Source: Dirofilaria immitis (Eukaryota; Nematoda; Chromadorea; Rhabditida; Onchocercidae). From it: a DNA stretch of 64,000 bases. A program made the position numbers and the translations under genes. The notes beneath the pieces are model-generated. The model saw nothing but the letters and a program-made list of their open reading frames with translations. It was not told the origin of the DNA and did no database searches. Positions 53,538 through 64,000 of the stretch are shown here, piece after piece. The stretch is taken from contig JAKNDB010000068.1 in the NCBI GenBank assembly GCA_024305405.1, positions 8,789,501 through 8,853,500 on the forward strand, given 5' to 3'. The first letter of the stretch is position 1, and every line of letters begins with the position of its first letter.

Positions 53538-55414
53538 AAGATTGTGGACGGATATATTTTATGATTCATGTATCTTTCACTACTGAGGAATCGGTGGATC
53601 TGCTTTTAAAATATATCGTAAGGCTTATTTATTTACTTTAAAGCTGCAATTTGATGTGACCATAAAGCATCTGTAAAAACTTATCTGCTGGGTCGGTGAG
53701 ATATTTAGACAATTGTTTGAACATTAAAATATGAAGTTTCCAAAAATACATTGACAACATTTCATTTTTCTTTTCTCGAGGCGCTTTAGTACCCGATCGA
53801 TTTTGCTACCTCTTGACCGGTCTCATGATGCACAACGTAATTAAAGTATTTACATTTCATAAAATTTTCGTCAACATTTCCTGATTATTAAGTTTGCCTT
53901 GCTGTTAAATTTATTTTAACCAATTTTTATACAGTTGAGAAGTTCTTTGAAATATTTCCCAAGACAGCAAGAATTTTCATAAACAGTTCAGAAGAAGGGA
54001 ACTAAATGAAGCGAACGGAATAATATATGATATGAGTTAAAATAATAAGACCTGGCTTTAGAGGATTCAAACTTAAATTTTAATAGCATCACCTTTCTCA
54101 GTACCTCAGATTGGTAAAACAATCACTATCCAACTCATTAATTTTTAAACTATTTGGGACTTGATATAGCATTGGCAGATTCGCTAGACTATACTTATGG
54201 TTTCTATTTTTCCTAATGTAATCTTTTGCATGTTTCTTGCCCTCATTCTGTCCCTAATTTTGTGTTCCTTGTATATTCGCAGTCTTTTTACTATTATCAT
54301 AGCAATATCGTTTCTTTTTTTGAAGATTAGAAGATTTTATAAATTTTAGAGTTTGACGAAGAATTTCAATTAAAATCAAACTATGTACAAAAAATATTGA
54401 GATTTTTATTAAGATTTAGTAGTTTTATAAATGGTTTTAACATAAAGCAGGAAATTTTATCATAAAGTATTCTTTGGCGTCCATGTTTGGTACACACCAA
54501 AATATTAGTGCTTTGATTTAATCATAATACCTTATAGATTATATATCTCTCTACAATATACTTTAATAAATCTGCCTGTTTTTGAATATAATAAAAGAAA
54601 GCATTTTTATAGTTGATTTAGAATAATAGAAAACTACAATATATAGTACAATGAGGACGTAAAAATTCATGCTGAGTGGTTATATTAGCGTTATCATTGG
54701 TTACCGCATGACTTCATTTTTTCATTTATATTGCTTATATTATGATCTTCTCCAGTTCTTTTCATGATATTGCTGATTAATTGTGTAGTGTAAATCGGAT
54801 CATACTTTCGGTCTTAATTCAAGCAGATTTTGACGGGAAAAGTCTGTAACGCTGGATAAGAGAAGTTGGAGTGCGTTTTGAATTTGTAAAAATCTCTAGA
54901 AAAGGATAGAATTTATGAGAGTCTTTCTTTATTGTTAGTTTTCTGATGTTCTTTTTGATTTTGACATCAGCGCTGTACGAAGTGGACGCTGATTTTGATC
55001 AATAATTTAAAGTCTTTGGGTTTTGACAATTGACAGTAACTACTTGACTAGAACAGAAAGCTCAGAATATTAGGTTGGGTGAAAGCCAACATTTCTTAAT
55101 AAATTATGATGAATTTTTATGAAATCTCTTAATTCGAAATTTAGTGAAATTGAATGAGTTCTTGCATGGTGAACCTATTTAATCATAGTTTCTCTAATTT
55201 TTCTTATTTTTTTATAGAGGAAATGATATTATCTGTTGTAGACGTAAATGTGATTGGTACGAATAAATGAAAAGTCTCGAAAAAGGTATATTATTCATTT
55301 GATCAGAGGGAATCGATTATGTCCCATTTTGTATATAATTCGGAGGCATGTTGTGAATCTTTGGTTATGATTTGTGGATTTAGGAACTATCGCTGGCCAG
55401 TGGGTTAAATTGGT

Positions 55415-55448
55415 AGGATATGAATTTGCCAAGGATATGAATTTGCCG
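55415..55448. repeat. 17-bp tandem duplication
   Basis: Two adjacent copies of AGGATATGAATTTGCC plus one base, differing only at the last base. Confidence 0.85.
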
Positions 55449-55919
55449 AGGAAAGAGATTCGTCTTTGATGTTGTAAACGAACGTATTTTCTTTAGGGTT
55501 CTTTGTTATAACGAATCCAGCGAAAAATATTCCAGTAAGAAACGATAGGGAAAAATATCGTAGAAAACAAACAGTTGCGCAGAAATGATAAACGAAAAAA
55601 GAACCAGGAAATAAAAGTGGGGGAGGGGAGGTTTAAAGGTTTATTAATGGGAGGTGCTAGGTTACAATTTGATTACAGGATCAAATTACAAAGGGAAGGA
55701 ATAGTTTTTTTACAATGAATTCGTAAGCAATGCATGATCGAATATTTGATTACATTGGCATATATAGCTCGTTTAGCACATTGATGAGGAAGAAGTAAAA
55801 CAAAGGTTGTGGGGTGGGAAGTGTTGGTTACCGAAACAAAGAAAATTCTTTAAGAGCGATTACAAATAATTAAAGGAATTCTTATGGGAAGAGAGATGTA
55901 TTTGGGTTTAGTTAAAGAT

Positions 55920-55957
55920 TGGTATAGTGGTTTGGGTAATTTCGAGTTTGATCTCGA
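55920..55957 (+). pseudogene. tRNA-like remnant (A-box and T-arm-like pieces)
   Basis: TGGTATAGTGG at 55920-55930 resembles the A-box of Asp/Glu tRNAs. After only 11 bases comes a perfect 5-bp stem TCGAG/CTCGA around a 6-base loop TTTGAT, resembling a T arm with GTTTGATC in place of GTTCGATC. There is no anticodon arm or acceptor stem between or around them, so it cannot be a working tRNA; it may be a tRNA-derived fragment or chance. Confidence 0.25.
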
Positions 55958-56463
55958 CAAGGCATGCGTAATTTCAAATCTACAAATTTCTCTTGGTTTT
56001 CAAAATGACAAAAGTAGTGTTTTACAGAGAAATTCTACTTAACTTTGTGTTTAATACTGTGCTGTAATAAAGCAGAATTTCTAGAGGTTTATGTAAAGGA
56101 AGGTAAGAAATGTCGCTGAAATCGCGAGGAGAACCAGAAAACCAGAGAATTCAGAGTTTTCCTTGTGTTGGATTTCACATGAATGGGTATATGTCATACG
56201 CGCATATTTAACGTGAGAGGTAAGCTAAAATTGTCCGCCTTTGTCTATAAACTGTATTCCTCACACGCTAATAAAGAACGTATTTCTCATAATCATAACT
56301 GTACCAAGATTCTCCACTCACGAAAGAAAGGAGCCTTGAGCAGCTAAGTTGGGTGCGCTAAGTCGGCGTTTTTTTAGTTTCTCTTCTTCCTTGAGTGTTG
56401 ATATCGTTATCTTAGATGAAATTGTATGACTGATTGCAATATTGTCAAGTTTGTCGTAATAAA

Positions 56464-56478
56464 GGTTTAATTACCCAA
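56464..56478 (+). other. SL1-leader-like 15-mer
   Basis: GGTTTAATTACCCAA matches the first 15 of 22 bases of the conserved nematode SL1 spliced leader. The following bases (ATCTAAAG) diverge from the usual GTTTGAG, there is no correctly placed GT donor after the leader, and I see no Sm-site-like element downstream. It could be a decayed SL RNA copy or the edge of an inserted trans-spliced cDNA. Confidence 0.4.
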
Positions 56479-59400
56479 ATCTAAAGTTCATTCCAAATGA
56501 GAGAAACAAGAAATTGAAGAAATGCGTGGGGAGAGAAAAAAATCACCCACTTCAAGTTTTGTCACGATCAGGAAGAAATCACCGATAAAAGAGAATGATA
56601 TTCTAATTGGAACATGGAAGAAATTTATCGGAAGTTATGCGGTGTAACTGAACTTTTTCTTCAAGATGTTGCATCAATAAATATTTCAGCGGATGAACCA
56701 TCCGTCGCTCAAGAAAAATATTACGGCGCTTTGCAATTCACATCGTAATACATTGAAATGGAATTTAGAACTTCAAGTCAAATAATATTAATTCATAATA
56801 GCCAATGAAGTTGTGGGAGTTTCTTTAGAATATTCTGCCTTAAAATTTTGATTCGTTATGAGTGAATGGTTTTCTTGAGAATCGTTTTCTGGGAAGTAAA
56901 AGGAAAATTAATATTTACCAAATTTTAGAATTGAGATGATAATTTTCAATTTTTAGGGGAAATGATTGAGACAAATATATCAGTCTCAGTCTTTTTATTC
57001 CCAGTCGCCACAAACCAAGTTAAAGAATTCTCTAGTCTGCTAATTATTTTATGGATTAATGATGCATGAAAATCGATGGAATCCTTTAATTATTTTTATG
57101 TAACAATAGCGAAATTCACCCATTGACATAATTGATTTACTGCTATAGTTAATTATTATTTCTATTTTATGCTGTGAATTATTTAGAAAATTAAAAATTG
57201 TAGTAGAATAGATCAGAGTCTCTTTTTATGTGTATTTGTCGATAGGCATATTAGTTTATCATCTATTTGTTCATTTTTCGCTTCAGCTATTCTATTTGAG
57301 ATTAGAGCTCAACCCTTTCAGTTTGATTTTCACGGAAATTTTTATCAAAGGAAATTTTTATATTGTTTTGGGAGAGAGATAAATACATGAGAAGGTATAA
57401 GGCTTAGCTGTCAGCAATGTTGTTAAGGTATCGGAAAAAGTTATGGAAAATGAGTAGACTTATAAGATGCATATTGTATTATTTCATGTTTAATTTTTAT
57501 TTAGTATGATTGGAATTTGACAGTGTTTGTTTGCTGTTTCATTATTATGACGTTATTTACTTATTAATGATTAATAAAGTTGGTGTTCGTCTTTAGAACA
57601 CGATGTCGTTAAAGTATCAGAATTCGTGATGTAATAGATATGGAATATGCTCTTCATTGAACGGTTGCGGATTCTACTTTCGCAAATTATGCGTCATTTC
57701 ACTTAACATTCAAAGTTAGACACATTCCATAGAGTCTTGCAGACATCATCTGAATTCAAGCGTGTGTATGATACAAGTGTGAATATGCATATTTGTCATA
57801 CGTTACTTGATATGTCTCCACTATAAGGCTGCATTTGTTAAAAGATATAAATTAAGCTGCATATATTACGTTGGAGTATGGTACTACTAGTGCGTGTGTT
57901 AGTCTTAACATAAGAGTGTCAACTGAACTGATATTTTAAGATATGTAATGCGATTTATTGCAATATCATACAAATATCAACTCACAATGTTAATTTATAC
58001 ATCTTAGTAGGAAGAGTCAATGGCCTGGCGATATGCATATAGTTTCTGTCACAGATTAATGACAGGACCATTTTCGTGTAAGAGTATGTTAGTCTTTGTG
58101 CATACAGGGAATATGTTTGGTTTTAGACCAGAGTGGGCTTATAAATATGTATCAAACCTTGCTGTAGTATGTACGGTGATAAATGTAAATGGTATTACAT
58201 TACTAATGCTGTAGTCAATACTTAATTTTCTACATTTCAAAAGCGAAGAAGTTAACAGCTTTTTGGTAGATGTTTGATATATGTTTTTATTGGAGATAAG
58301 CCAATATTTTGATGCATTAGATTTGCGTAACTGTTCATGAAAAGAATAATTTGGTATACCGCTTATGTTGTATATATCTCCTTTTTCGTGAAATAGGAAT
58401 AAGAAGTGCTGCATGAATCTTACGAAAACAACAAGTCAAACAGAGTAAAAGCAAAAAGTTAGGAACTTACTGCATTCTTCAAACTTCTCCACAGCTTGTC
58501 GATGTTGTAAAGAGTTGCTGATAAAAAGATATAAGTGGAGTGGGGAAAACGATACTCAAAAAAACTATTTAATCTACAGATTTCATGTAAGTTAGCAGCA
58601 TTCCATCACCCGGTTTATATCCCATTTGCGACTCACTTCCGCATGGTGATTCTATATGACAGAATTAATTGACCAGTGTTTGTCGGAACTTCCGTTCCGT
58701 GGAATATTTCACTTCTCAAGTTAGGATGAAATTCGACTATAATTTCTTCATTTTCAATTAAAATTCAGGATTTTGAATTTTCTTTCTCGGAACAATTTTT
58801 CTTTTGCCAACATATGTAATTAGTTACACAAATATTATAATTCAAGCCATATCGACCAACATGATATAGATTATGTGTAAGTCTTCCCTTTAGAATTTTT
58901 CACTTGAAAACTGGCAAAAATTGCTTCCGTTTCCTTTTCCATGCAGTGGTTTTCATAGTTAAAAGATGGATGAGCATATTCTCTTGGCATACTGATAGTA
59001 ATTTTGAGTGATAGATTTCTCATGTATCTCTCTTCATTCGTCCATCATTTTTTGAATCATGTTTTTTCTCACCAATTTTAAAGTCACTTATGCACTTAAA
59101 TTTTGCCTTATATACGAATTTATTGAATAGCTAATTGTGCATGTTACGCATTGCTGTCTATCTATATGTATAAACTCTTTACCACTTTCGAGGCCGTTAA
59201 AAAAATTTATATGAATTAATAGAAATAGTTAGCTAAGAAAAGTAAATAAATAAAAGAATTCATTGGATGAAATGAATGGACATTCATTACTGAATACAGT
59301 AATGTAGACAGATATGTATTTATCTTAATCTGTTGAAAATATCTATTCATGTTTCTTTATGAGATCTACCGATGGGACTCAATGGTTCTGACCAAGAATA

Positions 59401-59407
59401 CTTTCAG
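59401..59407 (+). promoter_or_regulatory. Probable trans-splice acceptor of TTC7
   Basis: CTTTCAG ends five bases before the TTC7 start codon, a common arrangement for SL1-acceptor mRNAs. No upstream donor or exon was found. Confidence 0.55.
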
Positions 59408-59412
59408 AACTA

Positions 59413-62400
59413 ATGAGCTCGAAACTGAAAGGAAGCAGACTGGAAGCTGAAGTGGATAAATGTCGTTCGGAGTGTAACTGGAGAAGGTTGGGTGATATCC
59501 TATTTTCTGTGCGCTGCAAAAACAGTGGAATGCAACAATACGGAGATTTGTTGCAAGCAGAATTCATCATCGAATCATTTATCGATCAAAATTCGGGTAA
59601 ATTCCGAAAATTAAGAGAAGTATAAAGCAGATAAGCTGGCATTCATTTCTGTCATTCATTTCTATATTCTTACGAAAACTGTACAAAATTTATTCTTTTT
59701 TTCTGACACATGTAAGTAGTTTGGAATGTTTCACACATTGTTACTTTTAATTCAAAAGCAATATAAAACCCACTGCGACTTCATGATCGTTTCCATATTC
59801 TGATAGGATATTTTGATTGGAATGTTATAAACTGATTTAATAACATCGTTTTTTGGATTCCTTTTTCGACAAAAACACATTTTTTCAGAATTTCTAGAAG
59901 CAAAAACAGAAAATAAGAAAGATTTGGAAAAAGCAGCAAAGCTTCTAAATAATACGCTGCATTCTTCAGTGGCAGAGAAATCGACAATTTATTTAGAAGC
60001 GAATTTGCTTCTTGCAAAATTACATTATTATTGGTATTCTATATCATTTCCGTTGAAATTAGAATAGAATTAGTTTTTCTTGACAATATAATAGATACAC
60101 ATAGCGAGATTATGATATAAGATTACTTTCCAGCATTATTTTTCTGAATGATACTTTGATAATCAATGGAAACAGGAGTGTTTTTAGAGGCTTGCAAGGT
60201 TCTTCGGGTCGATTTATTGAGTTTTATGTCCATCTAAAATTACTTTTTTTGCAGCGCAGAATATGAACAAGCGATGCAAGACATAGAAAATTCTCGATTG
60301 GAATTTGGTGATACACCATTTGAATCATTGCGTGATTTACGCTTGGTGGCCGAAGCTTATGCTATAAAAGGTTTTGATTTTTTGAACAACTGAATTTCTT
60401 TAGAGAATATGTAAAGATGGGTAGTAATTTTGGATACACTGAAAACTTTGTACTTTTATTAGAAAATAATGAGGAGCGAGAGAAATGACAGAAGTTTATT
60501 CATTCGGAAATTCTATATGACGACCAATGACTTCAGGAATAGCTTATATTTTAAAATAGAAAGAAATTTGTTGAATATCTTTAAACTTTATATCCTGATT
60601 GCTACATTTGAGAATGTATCTTGTTATTTTTAATTAAAGAAAATTCGTTCAGTTCTGATTTTGAAGGATTTTCCATAGAGGCAACGATAAAGCAATTCAA
60701 GAAGCAAGATTTGGACAAATCTCGGATGAGGGCACTTTTTGTTTTGAAAAGTCGGCGGAACTTGCAATATCATATATTCAGGAGCTCGAGAAATCAATAA
60801 ATTTACAGAACAGTCAGTACTTTCCTTATGTTTATAAACTATTAAAATTGAAACCTGTTTTATTCTTAAATTTATTTACTGTTATAATACTTTAGGAAGT
60901 GGTATGCTTTCGACAAGTGTCAATGGAACGAATGGAAAACAAAACGTTGATAGAATGGGTAATTATGTCATGTTATTTCACATAATCTTCACAATTTTGT
61001 CAAATCTTTTCTCTTGTTTCAATTCATTGAAATAAATGAATTACTAAGCATAAGAAAGTACATGATTACTTAATTTACATCAATAACTCTAACAAAATCG
61101 TAATGTGACGCTTATAATAAAGTCATCTTATATTCAAATATTTCACAGGAGAGCTGCTGGAAGCAACACTAGAAAGAGTGCCCCTATTGCGTCTAAGACA
61201 CAATTTGATTGATAGACTGTGGGATGATGAAGGAATTGAATGGTATCGTCGGATTATGACATCATTAGGCGATAAAGTGATTGGTGAAAAATTGCAACAA
61301 AGGTATGTGATACTTTCAGTTCACTTTCCAACTTTAAAATTGGCTAAATTTGATTGTGAAAGTTCGGAAGAAGGTTGAGGAATTATTTTTTGTGTTTTCA
61401 TACAAGTTCAATTTTTCATTCTACGACCATAGATTTTCAGGTTAAGTCGGCAATTAGCAGAAGTTTTAATTAGAGGTATGCCAGATTTTGGTTACATGGA
61501 ATCGCAATCTGTTAGCACGAAGTCACAAAACCTAAGGTTTTCTAACAAATCGATTTACTTCAGTGATTGATTAGAAAGAATTTATCAGTAATATTGGCCA
61601 CTTTTTGATAAAAATAATCTAAAGCATAACATTTTTCTAAAATTCAGTCCACAATCTGTATTTCTGTGCAATAAAAGGAAATTTTTTAGGTTCATCACAA
61701 CTACAAAAGTCTATTTAATAGAACACTATATAGAAACGAATTACATCATTACCATCTTTGATGGAGTAATTGCATAATTTTCCGATTCATTCTATTTAAA
61801 TTGCCTCGTTATGGGATTGTTCTTTATTTTTAGTTTTAAATTAGTTGCAGCTAAATATTTTTTGCAGATTTTATACTGGATCACACAAGAGTTATTTTTC
61901 GCCAACTTCGAGGATTGAGGAAATCTTATTATTATTACTAATTAGCGAGGTGAATAAATTATTGTTTCTAATTTCATATATTCTGGAAAATATATTAATA
62001 GCGATGAATGTTTTCCTTAGAAACTACTTTGTTTTAGGTCCTAGCAACAAAGGACGTTGTACTGAATCGGGCCAAAGAGCTAGCGGCCAGTCGTCAAAAT
62101 TCACTACACGTAGCCAAATCAGTGTACAATTTGCTCACATTGGTTCGATTCTACACTTTGTTTAGAAACATTACCTCATGTTTTTTACCAAGACTTTACT
62201 TATTGATTAACTTAGGAATTATTTCCATTTTAAAAGTAATTATACAAACAACTTCTTATCCTCAAGTTTTACCACCCAGTATGCAAAAATTCTACTAAAG
62301 AGTTTCCTATTTCTACAGTACTGCAACATCAAATTAAAATTATTTCAGAAAATTGTGATAAAATTACGAATAATTCAGTTTAGGTCAGTGTACTTGCGGA

Positions 62401-64000
62401 GTAAAATTAAAATGTAATTTCGAAATGCCTCAAAATCAAATAATTTTGTCATGCTGAATGAGCACAATAAACTATTTGAATCATTTGATTCATCTCTCTC
62501 TATATATAAAGCTTTATATTAGTCTTTGATTTCTAATTCTTTTCCAAAGTAACTTTTCCGATTTGTCTTTCCAGTCATTATAGTTTTAAGAGAATTTCTC
62601 CGCTGTATAATAAAGTCTATAATTTATAAGAAAAAGTTGAATAAACATTTGTATTTCAAACAGCAATATTCTCTCTCATGCTAATAAATTACTGCAAGCA
62701 CTTCTGGAAATATTTAAAAAATTGAAGATATGCTTTCAGGTGTTATCAACTCTACGACAATATGAGCTTCTGTCAAGTATTCATGAAAAGCAATGAAATT
62801 TGCAAACGAAGACAAATATTTATGGTGAGTATATTAATTTTGTGGTTGAAAAATTTTAAACCCTTTTCTATATGTTTGCTGTGGTCTCAGATGTTGTTCA
62901 TTTTTCTAGGTTCCAGTTCGCCTTGACATTACTTTGCCATGGAAGATATGTAAGAGCTTCAAGGATCTTGTCACAGTGTTTAGCTATTGAGCAATATAAT
63001 GATGATGCGCTTACACAGCATCTTTTTGCAGCCAATATTGCGCTTGAGCATCTTGGCCAATATGATGACGGTAGGAAGATGAAAGAATTGTTTTTGAATC
63101 ACATTTTGTCATACTAAAATTTGTTTTTCAATGAATACAAAATTATTTTTTCTAAAAACTTCAATCAGTTTGGTATATGTTGATTTTATTTTGTAAAAGA
63201 AAAGCAAGCGTCTAGAAGTACCCTTTCAAAAAATTATTTCCGGCAATTTAATAATATTTATGCTCCTTTTTTTTTTGAAAAACAATATATGATCTATTTC
63301 AGCTATAAGTCATGCCGAAAAAGCTATCGAATTATGCGAAGGGAATTGGCTTTTTGGTCGATGTGTGCTATTGAAAGCTATTGCACTAAGGCATGTATTA
63401 GTAATCCAAGTTATCGGTTCATACGCCCTTATTCATTTACGTGTGTTTGCTCAGACTATAAATGAGCAAAATCAGTTGTTTGTCTAAAGATTTTAGCAGA
63501 GAGTCTTTTTTTAGTGGAAAGAAGGTTCTTCTTTTCTTGTTGAATGGATAAAGATTTTGAAGAAAACACCTGACTTTATTTCATTTACAAAGATGATTAA
63601 AGGATTATCAGATATATGAAAAATAAGACGAAAAATATAAATGTTTCATTAATTCTCCAAAAATGGTTTATCACATCTCGAATATCTGATTCTATAATTC
63701 TATCATCAAAATAATTGAAATGTTTCAAGCATGAAAGCAGAAACGGTAGTTCGGTACAACAGTCGAAGTGAAATGCAATTGAAAGTAATAAAACTATTTG
63801 AAAATGCTGCAGCGATGGATCCACATGATGACTTGACTCATTATTATTGTGCCCGACAACATGCTATCGGTGGAAATTTTCTATTCTTAAGAAAATTATT
63901 GAAAGATGTATTAGAAAATCTCAATTTTTAAAAAGTTGCATGCAATACTTGGACTACGAAATGTTGATTTTTAAGACACAGAAGTTATTATCGTAACTTA
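59413..64000 (+). CDS. ttc-7: TTC7 tetratricopeptide-repeat protein, 3' end outside window
   Basis: Scaffold that, with EFR3 and FAM126/hyccin, holds phosphatidylinositol 4-kinase III alpha at the plasma membrane. Exons: 59413-59596, 59889-60033, 60255-60370, 60679-60812, 60896-60958, 61149-61302, 61441-61536, 61868-61949, 62038-62142, 62740-62824, 62910-63070, 63303-63390, 63730-about 63869. They encode roughly the first 518 residues of a family usually near 850 aa. Diagnostic blocks: MSSKLKGSRLEAEVDKCRSE, LRDLRLVAEAYAIKG, LAEVLIRGMPDF, the helix IEEILLLLLISE, SLHVAKSVYNLLTL, and the first TPR helices (FQFALTLLCHGRYVRASRIL; AAMDPHDDLTHYYCARQ). Splice phases agree throughout once single missing bases are allowed at 60677-60681 and in the A run 62786-62789. 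The intron after 63390 has a GC donor. The start is fixed by the conserved N-terminus and the adjacent acceptor. Confidence 0.92.
63391..63729 (+). other. GC-AG intron in TTC7
   Basis: The exon ending CACTAAG at 63390 is followed by GCATGT. Using this GC donor with the acceptor TTTCAAG at 63729 preserves phase 2 and family sequence on both sides (CVLLKAIAL, then MKAETVVRYNSRSEMQ). The nearby GTATTA donor at 63396 would break the frame. Confidence 0.55.

Larger units (their letters stand above)
53454..59412. other. 6-kb stretch without a recognised gene
   Basis: No conserved coding sequence found on either strand. It contains the SET1 3' end, a 17-base tandem pair at 55415-55448, a tRNA-like remnant at 55920-55957, and a 15-base exact match to the nematode SL1 leader at 56464-56478. 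The TTC7 promoter should be near its right end. Confidence 0.55.

Noticed and set aside
56464..56560. Functional SL1 RNA gene
   Set aside because: Only the first 15 leader bases match; the donor after the leader and a Sm-binding site are absent, so I list it only as an SL1-like motif.

Overview
The window is nuclear DNA of a nematode. Evidence: AT-rich sequence; many short exons flanked by GT...(T)TTCAG introns; probable trans-splice acceptors a few bases to a few tens of bases before some start codons; and proteins that read like nematode orthologs (an HMG-1.2 type two-box HMGB protein, an IFA-type intermediate filament protein with a lamin tail, a SUMO ending GG plus a short tail). Long introns, large microsatellite-bearing gaps and residue-level similarity suggest a spirurid or filarial-like species. 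That finer placement is inference. I see no virus, transposase, reverse transcriptase, CRISPR array or intact tRNA gene.

Layout. (1) 1668-3187, minus: two-box HMGB protein. (2) 6423-11991, plus: ANKRD13-type protein with ankyrin repeats, GPCR-chaperone domain and four ubiquitin-interacting motifs. (3) 14143-15037, plus: SUMO (smo-1). (4) 15038-25718: a 10.7-kb stretch with no recognised gene, containing microsatellites and one unexplained open exon-like island near 23.1 kb. (5) 25719-31796, plus: cytoplasmic intermediate filament protein. (6) about 33388-35056, plus: mitochondrial ribosomal protein uL30m (5' end not settled). (7) 37479-53453, plus: SET1/SETD1 H3K4 methyltransferase with WDR82-type DPR motif, RRM, SR-rich middle, WDR5 Win motif, SET and post-SET. 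(8) 53454-59412: 6 kb without a recognised gene, holding an SL1-like 15-mer and a tRNA-like remnant. (9) 59413 to the right edge, plus: TTC7, whose 3' part lies outside the window.

The genes are unrelated housekeeping functions (chromatin, SUMO and ubiquitin signalling, cytoskeleton, mitochondrial translation, plasma-membrane PI4P synthesis); there is no operon-like pathway cluster.

The most important cross-cutting observation is that six of the seven genes are broken by single-base indels, nearly all one-base losses in homopolymer runs, and reading resumes perfectly in another frame. I count about 22. With the indels allowed for, ANKRD13 (622 aa), the filament protein (578 aa) and HMGB (217 aa) come out as whole numbers of codons with matching splice phases. 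This is best explained as consensus error in the assembly, not gene decay. Simple open reading frames therefore understate every gene here.
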